A stretch of 64,000 nt of DNA from DASUWK01 sp036378435 (GCA_036378435.1 DASUWK010000067.1:1-64000), one strand, 5' to 3'; shown: positions 24,439 to 32,088, counted from the first letter of the stretch. The notes: a model not told the origin generated them from the sequence alone. Program-made: numbers and translations.

Positions 24439-24906
24439 CTAAGAGCCCTGCGACTCCACCTGCATGCCGGACGTGTTGAGCACGTACCACTCGCCGCCGT
24501 TGAGGTCCAGGCCCTGGCCCTTCGTGCTTCCGCTCATGCCGTCGTCAGCTTCGTAGAAGTACAGCGGGTGCCCGTTGTAAGTCACCTCGGTCGTCCCGTC
24601 GCTGCGCTTGGTCGTGCCCAGCTTGGACGAGTCGACGCCCGGGCCGGCGTGCGGCGCGCCCTGCGTCAGCAGCGGCGGCCAGTCGGCGGCGCACTGCCCG
24701 TAGCAGGTGCTGGCGGTCGAGGTGTCTTTGACGAACAGGTAGAGCGTCGCCTTCTGGCCGCTGACCAGGATCGTCCCCAGCTTGGAGGACGTCGACGAGA
24801 CGGTCGCCGGGCCGGAAGCCGCGCCCGTTTTCGGAGTCGTTGCGGTCTGGCCGCCGCAGGCGACCAGCATCGAGGCGGCCGCGAAGGCAAGCAGTAGTCG
24901 GGGCAT
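24439..24906 (-). CDS. Secreted lipoprotein with repeats of unknown function (COG4315-like)
   Basis: 155 residues. The signal peptide ends in the lipobox LVAC (Cys17). The mature part has two copies of the COG4315-type motif: LGTILVSGQKATLYLFVKDT and LGTTKRSDGTTEVTYNGHPL, with a CYGQC Cys pair between them. It is surface-exposed and membrane-anchored, with unknown function. A GGAGGT ribosome site supports the ATG start. Confidence 0.85.
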   Translation of the reverse strand: MPRLLLAFAAASMLVACGGQTATTPKTGAASGPATVSSTSSKLGTILVSGQKATLYLFVKDTSTASTCYGQCAADWPPLLTQGAPHAGPGVDSSKLGTTKRSDGTTEVTYNGHPLYFYEADDGMSGSTKGQGLDLNGGEWYVLNTSGMQVESQGS

Positions 24907-25009
24907 GCGGGAGCACCTCCAATCAGGTGAGTGAGCCCTCCTTTCTCACCAAGAGCAACGCGGTGGTCTGGCCCGAATTTCCCGCCAAAAAGCCAGCGGC
25001 CGTTTCTTT

Positions 25010-25015
25010 TAGAAT
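25010..25015 (+). promoter_or_regulatory. -10 box of a leaderless promoter
   Basis: TAGAAT ends 8 bases before the GTG at 25024 of the Cys-rich regulator gene. Confidence 0.5.
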
Positions 25016-25023
25016 CGAACCGA

Positions 25024-25698
25024 GTGAAGACCGAGGCCGAGCTGCTGGAGCAGCTGGACGCCGTCGAGCTCCTAGGCGAACCGGTGCGCCGAGCGCTCTA
25101 CCTGCACGTGGCCCGGCAGCCGGGCGAGGTGAGCCGCGACCAGGCGGCCGCCGCGGTGAACGTGAGCCGCGAGCTCGCCGCCTTCCACCTCGACAAGCTC
25201 GTGGGCGCCGGGCTGCTCGAGCCGGTCTTCCGCCGCCTGACCGGCCGGACGGGGCCCGGCGCCGGGCGGCCGGCGAAGCTCTACCGGAGGGCCGCCGCGC
25301 AGGTCGACATCAGCCTGCCCCACCGCGAGTACCAGCTGGCCGCGCGCATCCTCGCGCGCGCGCTCGATTTAAGGCCGGGCCAGAAGTCGGACGAGGAGCT
25401 GGACCGCGCCGCGCGCGAGCAGGGCGTCCAGCTCGGCCGGTGGGGCAAGGCCCGGGGGCTCGACCTCCTCGAGCTGCTCGAAGCCCAAGGCTACGAGCCG
25501 TTCGAGGCGGAGGCGGGCAGGGTCCGGCTGCGGAACTGCCCCTTCCACGCGCTGCAGGCGGAGTTCAAGGAGCCCGTCTGCGGCATGAACCTCGCTTTCC
25601 TTGACGGAGTTCGGGCGGGCGCCGGCGCCCGGACGCGTCCGGAGTTCGAAGACCCGGCCGGCGGCCACTGCTGCGTCAGCTTCAGATTCCCCAGATGA
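25024..25698 (+). CDS. ArsR/SufR-like regulator with C-terminal cysteine cluster
   Basis: A 224-residue winged-helix regulator. The N-terminal part has GEPVRRALYLHVARQPGEVSR and SRELAAFHLDKLVGAGLLEP; the C-terminal part has four cysteines (NCPFHAL, PVCGMN, HCCVSF). Iron-sulfur or metal sensing of the SufR type is likely but unproven. GTG 25024 follows a TAGAAT -10 box by 8 bases. It leads a probable operon with two Cys-rich miniprotein genes, the first starting 14 bases after its stop. Confidence 0.8.
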   Translation: MKTEAELLEQLDAVELLGEPVRRALYLHVARQPGEVSRDQAAAAVNVSRELAAFHLDKLVGAGLLEPVFRRLTGRTGPGAGRPAKLYRRAAAQVDISLPHREYQLAARILARALDLRPGQKSDEELDRAAREQGVQLGRWGKARGLDLLELLEAQGYEPFEAEAGRVRLRNCPFHALQAEFKEPVCGMNLAFLDGVRAGAGARTRPEFEDPAGGHCCVSFRFPR

Positions 25699-25712
25699 CG
25701 GAGGTTTGATCG

Positions 25713-25916
25713 ATGGGCGAACGACACCACGACGAGCACCAGCCCGGCTGTCCGCGCTGCAACGCCGAGGGCGGCGCCGCCGAGACCGAGCTGTGCACCT
25801 GCATCGAGAGCGGGTACGCCGAGGGACTGAAGCGCTGGCACGACTCGTGCCCATGCTGCTTCGGCGACGCGTATCCCCAGGGATTGGAAGCCGCACTCCA
25901 GGAGGCCAGGGCCTGA
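25713..25916 (+). CDS. Cys-rich miniprotein A
   Basis: 67 residues with 7 cysteines, 4 of them in the signature CxC-x15-C-x-CC (residues 28-49), plus a His-rich N-terminus (ERHHDEH). It is paralogous to the next gene: the two share ESGY/EDGF, GL.RW.DSC and AYP.G. It probably binds metal or an Fe-S cluster (inference). ACGGAGG ribosome site. I do not recognise a named family. Confidence 0.8.
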   Translation: MGERHHDEHQPGCPRCNAEGGAAETELCTCIESGYAEGLKRWHDSCPCCFGDAYPQGLEAALQEARA

Positions 25917-25917
25917 G

Positions 25918-26130
25918 ATGACCGAAGACACCCGCGCACACAACCCCGCCGACTGCGACTGCGAGACCTGCTATCCGCAGAAATCGCCCGTCGCCGCGCC
26001 CGACCTCTGCGACTGCGTGGAGGACGGCTTCCGGGCCGGACTCGAGCGCTGGAAAGACTCGTGCAGCTGCTGCTTCTCGGAGGCATACCCGGAGGGAATC
26101 GACGCGGCCGTCGCCAAGGCGCGCGCGTAA
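25918..26130 (+). CDS. Cys-rich miniprotein B
   Basis: 70 residues with 8 cysteines. It is the tandem paralogue of the preceding gene, starting 2 bases after its stop. The same CxC-x15-C-x-CC core is present (residues 31-52), and a separate CDCETC motif replaces the first paralogue's CPRC. Conservation of the core in two diverged copies shows selection on the cysteines. Function unknown; metal binding is inferred. Confidence 0.8.
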   Translation: MTEDTRAHNPADCDCETCYPQKSPVAAPDLCDCVEDGFRAGLERWKDSCSCCFSEAYPEGIDAAVAKARA

Positions 26131-26185
26131 TCCCTCCCCGTAAAAGTTGGGCCGGCTGGTTTTAGAGGCGGTATAAGGGAGGCAG

Positions 26186-27124
26186 GTGGAGATCCAGCGA
26201 CGCGCCGCCAGGCGCACGACCAGGGACGAGCCGCGGGAGAGGCTGCTCGACAGCCTGATCCGCTCGCAGGAGTGGCTGGACCCGGTGGCCGAGTGGCTGC
26301 AGGGGGTGATCGGAGCGCTCTACGGCGGCCTCGGCCGCCCCGGGACCGCGCTCAAGAACCTGCTGCACGGGACGACGGTCCTCGGCCATCCCCTCCACCC
26401 CGCTCTCATCGCCGTCCCGCTGGGCGCCTGGACGGTCGGCGCGATCGCCGACTGGGCCGCGATCGCCAGCGGCAGGATCTCGATGCAAACCGGCGATCTC
26501 GCCCTGATTGTCGGCCTGCTGGTGGCGCTGGCCGCGGCGCTGAGCGGCTACACGGACTTCCACGAGACGTACGGCCACGAGCGGCGGACCGCCGTCACCC
26601 ACGGCCTGACGATGACTGCCGTCATCGCGGTCTTCGCCCTCTCGCTGGCGCTGCGCTGGTGGGGCGGCCCGGGCGCCCACGTGCTGGCCGTCGTGCTGTC
26701 CACCCTGGCGTACATCGGCGCCCAGGCCGGCGCCTACATCGGCGGCCACCTGGCGTTCGGTCTGGGCACGATGGTCAACCGCAACGCCTTCGTCGAGGGC
26801 CCGGCGGAGTTCGTCGCGGTCGGCTCGCCGGCCGACTTCCCGGAAGGCGTCATGAGGCGCGTCGACGCCGGCGGGATGCCCGCGCTGCTGGTTCGCCGGC
26901 AGGGCGAGCTCTGCGCCATCGGGGCGGTCTGCTCCCACGCCGGCGGCCCGCTGGACGAGGGCGAGCTGAACGGCGACACGGTCACCTGCCCGTGGCACGG
27001 GTCCAGGTTCAGCGTCTGCAGCGGGCGCGTCGAGGGCGGGCCCGCGACCTTCGACCAGCCGGGCTTCCTGGTCCGCGAGCAGGACGGCAAGGTCGAGGTC
27101 CGGCTGGCCCAGCCGCAGCACTAG
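26186..27124 (+). CDS. DUF2231 membrane domain fused to a Rieske [2Fe-2S] domain
   Basis: 312 residues. The N-terminal half (about 55-190) is a DUF2231 four-helix membrane domain starting HGTTVLGHPLHPALIAVPLG. The C-terminal part (about 205-305) is a Rieske ferredoxin with the cluster motifs CSHAG and CPWHGSRF (C-x-H...C-x2-H). It is probably a membrane-tethered electron carrier. The GTG start follows GGGAGG, and a TATAAG -10 lies just upstream. It sits behind the Cys-rich miniproteins and may share their redox role. Confidence 0.85.
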   Translation: MEIQRRAARRTTRDEPRERLLDSLIRSQEWLDPVAEWLQGVIGALYGGLGRPGTALKNLLHGTTVLGHPLHPALIAVPLGAWTVGAIADWAAIASGRISMQTGDLALIVGLLVALAAALSGYTDFHETYGHERRTAVTHGLTMTAVIAVFALSLALRWWGGPGAHVLAVVLSTLAYIGAQAGAYIGGHLAFGLGTMVNRNAFVEGPAEFVAVGSPADFPEGVMRRVDAGGMPALLVRRQGELCAIGAVCSHAGGPLDEGELNGDTVTCPWHGSRFSVCSGRVEGGPATFDQPGFLVREQDGKVEVRLAQPQH

Positions 27125-27218
27125 GCTGTCCAGGCCCCGAGGTCTAGCGACACTCGCCGGATGTCTGACACGAGTTAGGGCTGGCCTCACGCCCCTCCGG
27201 CTTCGCTGCGCTCAGCCA

Positions 27219-27291
27219 CCTCCCCGTCGAGCGGGGAGGAGCCACCATCCGTTCGACTGCAAGACGATCCCCTCCCCATCAAGTGGGGAGG
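27219..27291. repeat. Two copies of a CCTCCCC/GGGGAGG hairpin
   Basis: Stem CCTCCCC / GGGGAGG with 7-base loops at 27219-27239 and 27271-27291. The left flank (CCCTCCGGCTTCGCTGCGC) resembles a dispersed intergenic repeat common in GC-rich genomes. It lies in the largest gap here (27125-27376) and may terminate transcription. Confidence 0.55.
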
Positions 27292-27305
27292 AAGCTTACG
27301 TTTCT

Positions 27306-27327
27306 AAAACAAGCGGGAATATGTTTT
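27306..27327. promoter_or_regulatory. Inverted repeat before the stress-protein gene
   Basis: AAAACA (27306-27311) and TGTTTT (27322-27327) with a 10-base centre, in an AT-rich patch about 50 bases before the ATG at 27377. It is a possible regulator site. Confidence 0.4.
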
Positions 27328-27376
27328 GGACTTCGGAGTTGTCCTGGGTAAGACACGGTTGCCCAGGAGGTGCCCG

Positions 27377-27829
27377 ATGGGACGCTATCTCGTAGTCACT
27401 CACAAGACCGCTGACAGCCCGGAGCTGCTCGACGCGCTGAGCAATCTCGCCGGCTCGGACGGCGAGGCGGAGTTCGAGCTGCTGGTGCCGGCCACGCCTG
27501 TGCGGCCGCTGGTGTCGGACGTCGTCGAGGACCGCCACGTGGCCGTGCTTCGAGCGAACTCGGCCGCCACGTCGCTGCGGTCGGCGGGACTGAAGGTGAC
27601 CGGCGCGACGGCCGGCGATGCCAACGTGGTCGACGCGATCCGCGACCACCTCGGCGATCACGCCGGCTACCACTCCATCGTCATCGCCACCCTGCCGCCG
27701 GGCGTCTCGCGCTGGCTGCGCATGGACGTGGTCACGAGGGCCGAGCGCCTGCTCGGCAAGCCTGTCATCCACGTGGTCGCCCAACCGTCGGAGTCGCCGG
27801 CGAAGACGCCGAGGGCCGCTACCGGCTAG
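27377..27829 (+). CDS. Universal-stress-like protein
   Basis: 150 residues with two Rossmann-like halves. The second has HSIVIATLPPGVSRWLRMDV followed by PVIHVV, as in actinobacterial host-response/USP-like proteins. ATG 27377 is supported by a CCAGGAGG ribosome site. Its stop shares the tetranucleotide CTAG with the stop of the convergent permease gene. Confidence 0.75.
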   Translation: MGRYLVVTHKTADSPELLDALSNLAGSDGEAEFELLVPATPVRPLVSDVVEDRHVAVLRANSAATSLRSAGLKVTGATAGDANVVDAIRDHLGDHAGYHSIVIATLPPGVSRWLRMDVVTRAERLLGKPVIHVVAQPSESPAKTPRAATG

Positions 27830-29025
27830 TGGCCGGAGGCGTGGTCCATCGCGTGGTGGTCGTGGTGGTCGTGGCCGGGCTCCATCTCCTCGGGTGACAT
27901 CTCCATCATCCGCAGCATCTCGAGCCCGCCGGTCGTGAGGAAGCGGTAGCCGAGCAGCGCCATCAGCGCGATGAAGGCGATGTCCAGGAACGTCGTGTAG
28001 TTCCACTCCGGGTGTGAGGTGAGGATCGCGACGGCATGGTGGGCCGGCGCGAGGCCCAGCCCCTGGAAGAGCAGGCCGATCACGAACCCCGCGAGCGCCA
28101 TCGCCACGTACGAGACGGCAAGCAGGTAGACGCTCGCGCGGCCGCCGTAGTACTTCCGGTGGATGTTGACGATCGGCAGGATGATGAGGTCGGCGAAGAG
28201 GAAGCTGATCACGCCGCCGAACGAGATGCCGCCGTTCCAGAGCACTGCCGCCAGGGGCACGTTGCCGACGGAGCAGACGAAGCTCAGCATCGATATCACG
28301 GGCGCCACCAGCGGGCTCCAGAACTGACTGGCGGCGGGATGGCCGGTGAGGAAGAAGGCGCGCCAGAAGGAGTCGGGCACCCAGGCGGCCAGCGCGCCGG
28401 CGATCAGGAAGCCGAGCGCGAGGTCCTGGTAGAGGCTCTGCACGTCCATCCAGAAGTAGTGGCTGATCGCCGTCAGGGCGCGGCCTGAGAAGAGCCGGCG
28501 GAGGAAGGTGCCGTCGGTGATGGACATGTCCATCGAGCCGTGCCCCTCCATGCGCCCCTTCAGCCCCTTGTCGGCCTGCTCCCTGGCCTGGTCGATGAGG
28601 CGCTTCCGCAGCGTGTACTTGAAGGCGACCGCGAGGATCGCGATCATCAGCAGGCCGCCGGCGAACTCTGCGGTCAGAAACTGCCAGCCGAGCAGGACCA
28701 GCAGCACCAGGCCCAGCTCGAAAACGAGGTTGGTGGACGCGAACTCGAAGATGATCGCGTTGCGGAAGTCGGCGCCCCGGCGGAAGAGCGCGCGGCCCAC
28801 GGACACGGCTGCGTAGGAGCAGCTCGAGGAGGCGGCGCCGAAGACGCTCGACAGCGCGACTCCCCGCGGTGAGAACGTGCCCAGGGTGTTCGCCACGGCG
28901 CGCTGGGAGACGACCGTCTGCACCACCGCCGAGAGCAGGAAGCCGAGCGCCAGGGGCCAGGTGACCTCCCAGAGCATGTAGAAGCTCAGCTGGAGGGCGT
29001 GGCCGACGGCCTGGAGCACGAACAA
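27826..29025 (-). CDS. Permease (DUF318/ArsP-like) with His-rich C-terminal tail
   Basis: A 399-residue membrane protein of the COG0701 permease family, with about 8-10 transmembrane helices and two pseudo-symmetric halves marked by ASSSCSYAA and SVGNVPLAAVLW. Characterised relatives export organoarsenicals (ArsP); others are unassigned. The C-terminus is unusually His/Asp-rich (HDHHDHHAMDHASGH), a probable metal-binding tail. A 72-residue membrane-protein gene lies 6 bases upstream and the two are probably cotranscribed. Confidence 0.85.
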   Translation of the reverse strand: MFVLQAVGHALQLSFYMLWEVTWPLALGFLLSAVVQTVVSQRAVANTLGTFSPRGVALSSVFGAASSSCSYAAVSVGRALFRRGADFRNAIIFEFASTNLVFELGLVLLVLLGWQFLTAEFAGGLLMIAILAVAFKYTLRKRLIDQAREQADKGLKGRMEGHGSMDMSITDGTFLRRLFSGRALTAISHYFWMDVQSLYQDLALGFLIAGALAAWVPDSFWRAFFLTGHPAASQFWSPLVAPVISMLSFVCSVGNVPLAAVLWNGGISFGGVISFLFADLIILPIVNIHRKYYGGRASVYLLAVSYVAMALAGFVIGLLFQGLGLAPAHHAVAILTSHPEWNYTTFLDIAFIALMALLGYRFLTTGGLEMLRMMEMSPEEMEPGHDHHDHHAMDHASGH

Positions 29026-29031
29026 GGCTGG

Positions 29032-29250
29032 TTAGACCGAGTGGCTAGACCGTCGCCTTCGCCGGCCCCTACCGAGGGCCCCGAAGAATGGTGAGCCGGC
29101 CCCGAGCAGGAAGCCGAAGTCGTACCAGTTGCCGTTTCTCTGGAGGTTGAAGAAGGGGAACTGCGGCCAGCCGCCGAAGGCGTGGACGATGAGGACGATC
29201 CAGGCGGTGAGCCCGTTCCAGAAGCCCCACAGCAAGTCCTGCCACCACAT
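29032..29250 (-). CDS. Small membrane protein upstream of the permease
   Basis: 72 residues with one transmembrane helix (WNGLTAWIVLIVHAFG), an aromatic loop (QFPFFNLQRNGNWYDFGFLLG) and a basic C-terminus. The ATG at 29250 is chosen because a TATATT -10 lies 10 bases upstream within a dyad. No family is recognised; it may be an accessory subunit of the permease. Confidence 0.6.
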   Translation of the reverse strand: MWWQDLLWGFWNGLTAWIVLIVHAFGGWPQFPFFNLQRNGNWYDFGFLLGAGSPFFGALGRGRRRRRSSHSV

Positions 29251-29255
29251 GCTGC

Positions 29256-29271
29256 GAGCCAATATAGGCTC
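29256..29271 (-). promoter_or_regulatory. Promoter within a palindrome (GAGCC-TATATT-GGCTC)
   Basis: Minus-strand -10 TATATT is flanked by perfect GAGCC/GGCTC arms, 5 bases before the ATG of the 72-residue protein. The dyad could be an operator for the permease operon. Confidence 0.5.
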
Positions 29272-29299
29272 GCCTCCGGGGCGCGTGGGCGCCCGGGGC

Positions 29300-29749
29300 T
29301 CAGGACTCTTCCCTGCTCTCCCGCTCCGTGTCGCGCTCGGTGGTGGAGATCTCGCGCTGGACGTCCGCCTCGTCGCGGCCGATGGCGGCGCGCGCGCGCT
29401 CCAGCCCAGCCCGCGCTCTCGCCAGTCGCGCAGCGGACTCGGCCAGGGTCTGCTCCGCGTGCGCGAGTGTCTGCTCCTGGTCGGCAAGATCGTGAGCCGC
29501 CTGACCCTGCAGGACGCGCTGACGCCGTTCGATGCTCGCGGCCAGCGCCTGGAGCCTGGCCGTCTCCGCGACCGCCCGCGTCTCTCGGTGGTCCGCGGCG
29601 GCGTCGCGTTGATCGGCGAGACGCTCTCGCTCGTCGGCGATGCGGTCCCGCTCGTCGGCGATGCGGTCTCGCTCGTCGGCCGCGATCGCTCGCTGTCTCA
29701 GCATCTCCTCACGCTGGGTTGGGTGGTCGGGCGTGTCCGGCTCAGCCAT
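29300..29749 (-). CDS. Coiled-coil protein with ADERDRI heptads
   Basis: 149 residues, almost entirely helical and charged. The N-terminal third has tandem heptads (ADERDRI, ADERDRI, ADERERL, ADQRDAA), encoded by 21-base direct DNA repeats around 29620-29681. There are no membrane segments or catalytic motifs. It is probably a structural or scaffold coiled coil; function unknown. Confidence 0.65.
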   Translation of the reverse strand: MAEPDTPDHPTQREEMLRQRAIAADERDRIADERDRIADERERLADQRDAAADHRETRAVAETARLQALAASIERRQRVLQGQAAHDLADQEQTLAHAEQTLAESAARLARARAGLERARAAIGRDEADVQREISTTERDTERESREES

Positions 29750-29774
29750 CTGCTTATGTGGAGACAGTACTTCC

Positions 29775-30215
29775 TCAGCCGAGCTCTTCGGCGAGGCCGA
29801 TGAGCAGGCCTTCTGGCCCGCGGATGTAGCAGAGGCGATACACGTCCTCGTACTGGACCACTTCGCTGCTGACGAGCTCGGCGCCGTGCTTGCGGAGGCG
29901 GGCGAGCGTCTCGTCGACGTCGTCCACGGCGAACATGACCCGGAGGTAGCCGAAAGCGTTCACGGGGGCGTTGCGGTGATCGGCGATGGTGGGCGGCTCG
30001 ATGAACCGCGAGAGCTCGATCCGGCTGTGGCCGTCCGGCGTGCGCATCATGGCGACCTCGACGCGCTGGTCGCCCAGCCCGGTGACGCGGCCCGCCCACT
30101 CGCCCTCGATCATCCCGCCGCCCTCGAGCTCAAGGCCGAGCTCTTTGAAGAAGTCGACGGTCTTTGCCAGGTCCTCGACCACGATGCCGACGTTGTCCAT
30201 ACGCTTGAGTCCCAC
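29775..30215 (-). CDS. VOC family protein
   Basis: 146 residues with a two-module glyoxalase fold: DNVGIVVEDLAKTVDFFKEL, a Glu in GHSRIELSRF, VMFAVDDVDETLARLRKHG, and CYIRGPEGLLIGLAEEL with the last metal-ligand Glu. The substrate is unknown. GTG 30215 is preferred, because a TAGATT -10 box ends 8 bases before it. Confidence 0.85.
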   Translation of the reverse strand: MGLKRMDNVGIVVEDLAKTVDFFKELGLELEGGGMIEGEWAGRVTGLGDQRVEVAMMRTPDGHSRIELSRFIEPPTIADHRNAPVNAFGYLRVMFAVDDVDETLARLRKHGAELVSSEVVQYEDVYRLCYIRGPEGLLIGLAEELG

Positions 30216-30223
30216 GGCGGGCC

Positions 30224-30229
30224 AATCTA
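30224..30229 (-). promoter_or_regulatory. -10 box of a leaderless promoter
   Basis: Minus-strand TAGATT, then 8 bases to the GTG at 30215 of the VOC gene. Confidence 0.45.
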
Positions 30230-30246
30230 CAGGGTGGGCGTCGTCG

Positions 30247-30663
30247 CTATTGCTTCGCTCGCCGTCGCATGGCTGCCGTGACGAAAGGGATGGCGGCGGC
30301 CTGCTTGATCCACTCGGTCACTTGCTGCTCGTCGAGGTCTTCGATGGACGCCAACTCGACGCCACGCGTGGCCTTGCCCATCCCGACGGGCGTCACCGGC
30401 GGTTCCGGCTCGAGCTCGGTGCCGCGAATGAACATCAATTTCAGGTGGCCGGCGAAGGCGCCGGCGGCGAAGCACCAGCCCCCGGCCACGCCGTAGTAGG
30501 CCATGCCCCACTTCACCGCTCGCCGGAGGCCCTTTAGTTGTTCGGCCGCGAGGGCGTCGATGCGCTCCGCGATGGCGCGCTGCGGCTGGGGCAGGGTGGC
30601 GATGTAGTCGAAGACGGGCCGGTCGCCTTCCGCGGCCTTCGCGGGGCTGGCCTTGCCGGTCAT
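30247..30663 (-). CDS. DUF1801 family protein
   Basis: 138 residues with the DUF1801/YdhG-like core: IATLPQPQRAIAERIDAL, AVKWGMAYY, LKLMFIRGTEL, and a C-terminal helix EQQVTEWIKQAAA. The family is structurally frataxin-like but of unknown function. ATG 30663 is fixed by a GGGAGGGAG ribosome site. Confidence 0.8.
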   Translation of the reverse strand: MTGKASPAKAAEGDRPVFDYIATLPQPQRAIAERIDALAAEQLKGLRRAVKWGMAYYGVAGGWCFAAGAFAGHLKLMFIRGTELEPEPPVTPVGMGKATRGVELASIEDLDEQQVTEWIKQAAAIPFVTAAMRRRAKQ

Positions 30664-30700
30664 GCGCTCCCTCCCATCGTTCTCGAGATGATGGCAGCCT

Positions 30701-31291
30701 GTGGATGTGGAGTCCAAGCGGGACAGCAGCGCTTCGGGCGAAGTCATGGAGTTCCGCGTCTGGGCTGAGCTGATCGAGCAGTCGGGTGGCGCCCTCCACA
30801 TCTTTCTGCCGCTGCTGGATCGGGGGCTTGACGGCGTCGCGCACCGGCTGACCGACAGGGCCTACCTGCCGCTGCAGGTGAAGGGCCGGGCGGCGCTGCG
30901 GGATGGATCGCTGACGATCGTGGTGCGCGATGACTCACTGGTGGACGACGACGCCTGGATGATCTGCGGGCTCTCCACATCGGCAGGGCTGGGCGAGGAG
31001 GTGCTGGTGGTCCAGGAGCGGGACTTCAAGCGCCTCGCTTCGCGGTCGGTCTTCGACGGGCATGACGTGTACGAGGCGATCTTCTCGATGCACCCGCACG
31101 CGTCCAGGTGGGCCGAGTTCCTGCGCCCCCGCGATCGGCTGGCCGAGCCTCTGATGGCGGGAGTGCCGGCGCCGCCTGGTTTTTCGCGGCCGGCGGTGGC
31201 GCCCGCCGACCGGACGCACTCCTGGCTGGGATTCCTCGGCGAGGCCGAGGTGGTGCGGCGGCTTTTCGGTGCGCCGTTATCGTCCAGGTAG
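30701..31291 (+). CDS. Hypothetical protein with possible PD-(D/E)XK nuclease core
   Basis: 196 residues. After an early helix with Glu (EFRVWAELIEQ), it has DRGLDGVAHR followed by YLPLQVKGR. A D and then QxK on adjacent strands are characteristic of the PD-(D/E)XK fold. The rest is alpha/beta without other motifs. GTG 30701 has no Shine-Dalgarno; ATG at 30746 is an alternative. The nuclease assignment is inference from motif spacing only. Confidence 0.6.
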   Translation: MDVESKRDSSASGEVMEFRVWAELIEQSGGALHIFLPLLDRGLDGVAHRLTDRAYLPLQVKGRAALRDGSLTIVVRDDSLVDDDAWMICGLSTSAGLGEEVLVVQERDFKRLASRSVFDGHDVYEAIFSMHPHASRWAEFLRPRDRLAEPLMAGVPAPPGFSRPAVAPADRTHSWLGFLGEAEVVRRLFGAPLSSR

Positions 31292-31393
31292 CCGCGCAGC
31301 TCGACCCTGAGCGCGTCTACTTCGGCCTCGGCGGCCGCTGGCCGGTCCACAATGTCGTGAAACAGCAGTCCGGTATGTCCTGAGACAGGACAG

Positions 31394-31470
31394 TGGTCGG
31401 GGGCCCGGGATTCGAACCCGGGACCTCACGGTCCCGAACCGTGCGCGCTGCCGGACTGCGCTAGCCCCCG
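31394..31470 (-). tRNA. tRNA-Pro(CGG)
   Basis: Full cloverleaf on the minus strand. The acceptor CGGGGGC pairs with GCCCCCG, the anticodon stem CACGG/CCGTG has loop TTCGGGA (anticodon CGG), and the T arm is CCGGG-TTCGAAT-CCCGG. CCA is encoded at 31396-31394. It reads CCG. Confidence 0.95.
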
Positions 31471-31530
31471 ATGCCGACGCCGCATTCTACCCGGAGCCGG
31501 TCGACCGACCGGCGCTGACGGGCAGGTGCC

Positions 31531-31821
31531 CTACCGCGAGCCCGTGACGGCCGACGAGGACCGCGCGTCCTGGATGGTGACGACGACGACGCGGTCCGCC
31601 TCCTCTTCGTAGAGGTACACGATCAACATCCACCGCCAGGGCCCAAGCACGAACCTAAAGTCGGACCAGCGGCCGGGGAGCGCAGGGCCGAGCCGGGGAA
31701 ACTGCCGCAGCAACTCCAAACTGCGCCGCACCCGCTGCCGCGTATCCGAAGGGAGGCTGTGGCTCAGGATCATTTGGTCGAGATCCGCCACCGCGGCGGC
31801 GCTGACCTCCACCCTCGCCAA
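31531..31821 (-). CDS. ParE/RelE-superfamily toxin
   Basis: 96 residues with the RelE/ParE fold pattern: N-terminal VEVSAAAVADLDQMILSH, a helix SLELLRQFPRLGPAL, DFRFVLGPWRWMLIVYLYEE, and VVVVTIQDAR at the end. It follows its antitoxin gene by 3 bases. The target (gyrase or ribosome-bound mRNA) cannot be told. Confidence 0.8.
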   Translation of the reverse strand: MARVEVSAAAVADLDQMILSHSLPSDTRQRVRRSLELLRQFPRLGPALPGRWSDFRFVLGPWRWMLIVYLYEEEADRVVVVTIQDARSSSAVTGSR

Positions 31822-31824
31822 GGC

Positions 31825-32082
31825 TTAGAGCTCGTCGATCGGGATCGTCTCGCCGGTGGCCGCCTGGCGTCGGCCCAGCTCGGCCCGCTGCCCGGCGCCA
31901 GGGATGCCGTCTAACAGCGCCGCTATATGGCGCGGATCTGGATCAGCCTCATCCAGGGCCTGAGAGAGAAGGGAGCGAGCCAGCGTTCCCTCGTTCACGT
32001 GCGTCCGCTGCGCCAGCTGGGCCAACCGGGCCGCTCGCTCCGCGTCCAGCGTCACGTTGAGTCGGCGCTCCGGCTTCGCCAC
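31825..32082 (-). CDS. Ribbon-helix-helix-type antitoxin
   Basis: 85 residues with an N-terminal strand-helix-helix (RRLNVTLDAERAARLAQLA, then NEGTLARSLLSQAL) and a C-terminal toxin-binding tail. It sits immediately upstream of the RelE/ParE-type gene. GTG 32082 lies 6 bases after a TAGACT -10 box, so a leaderless mRNA is predicted. Confidence 0.78.
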   Translation of the reverse strand: MAKPERRLNVTLDAERAARLAQLAQRTHVNEGTLARSLLSQALDEADPDPRHIAALLDGIPGAGQRAELGRRQAATGETIPIDEL

Positions 32083-32088
32083 GCGCCG

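Noticed and set aside
29620..29681. Short direct repeats as a possible CRISPR fragment
   Set aside because: The 21-base units are contiguous, in frame and encode ADERDRI heptads of a coiled coil; there are no spacers.
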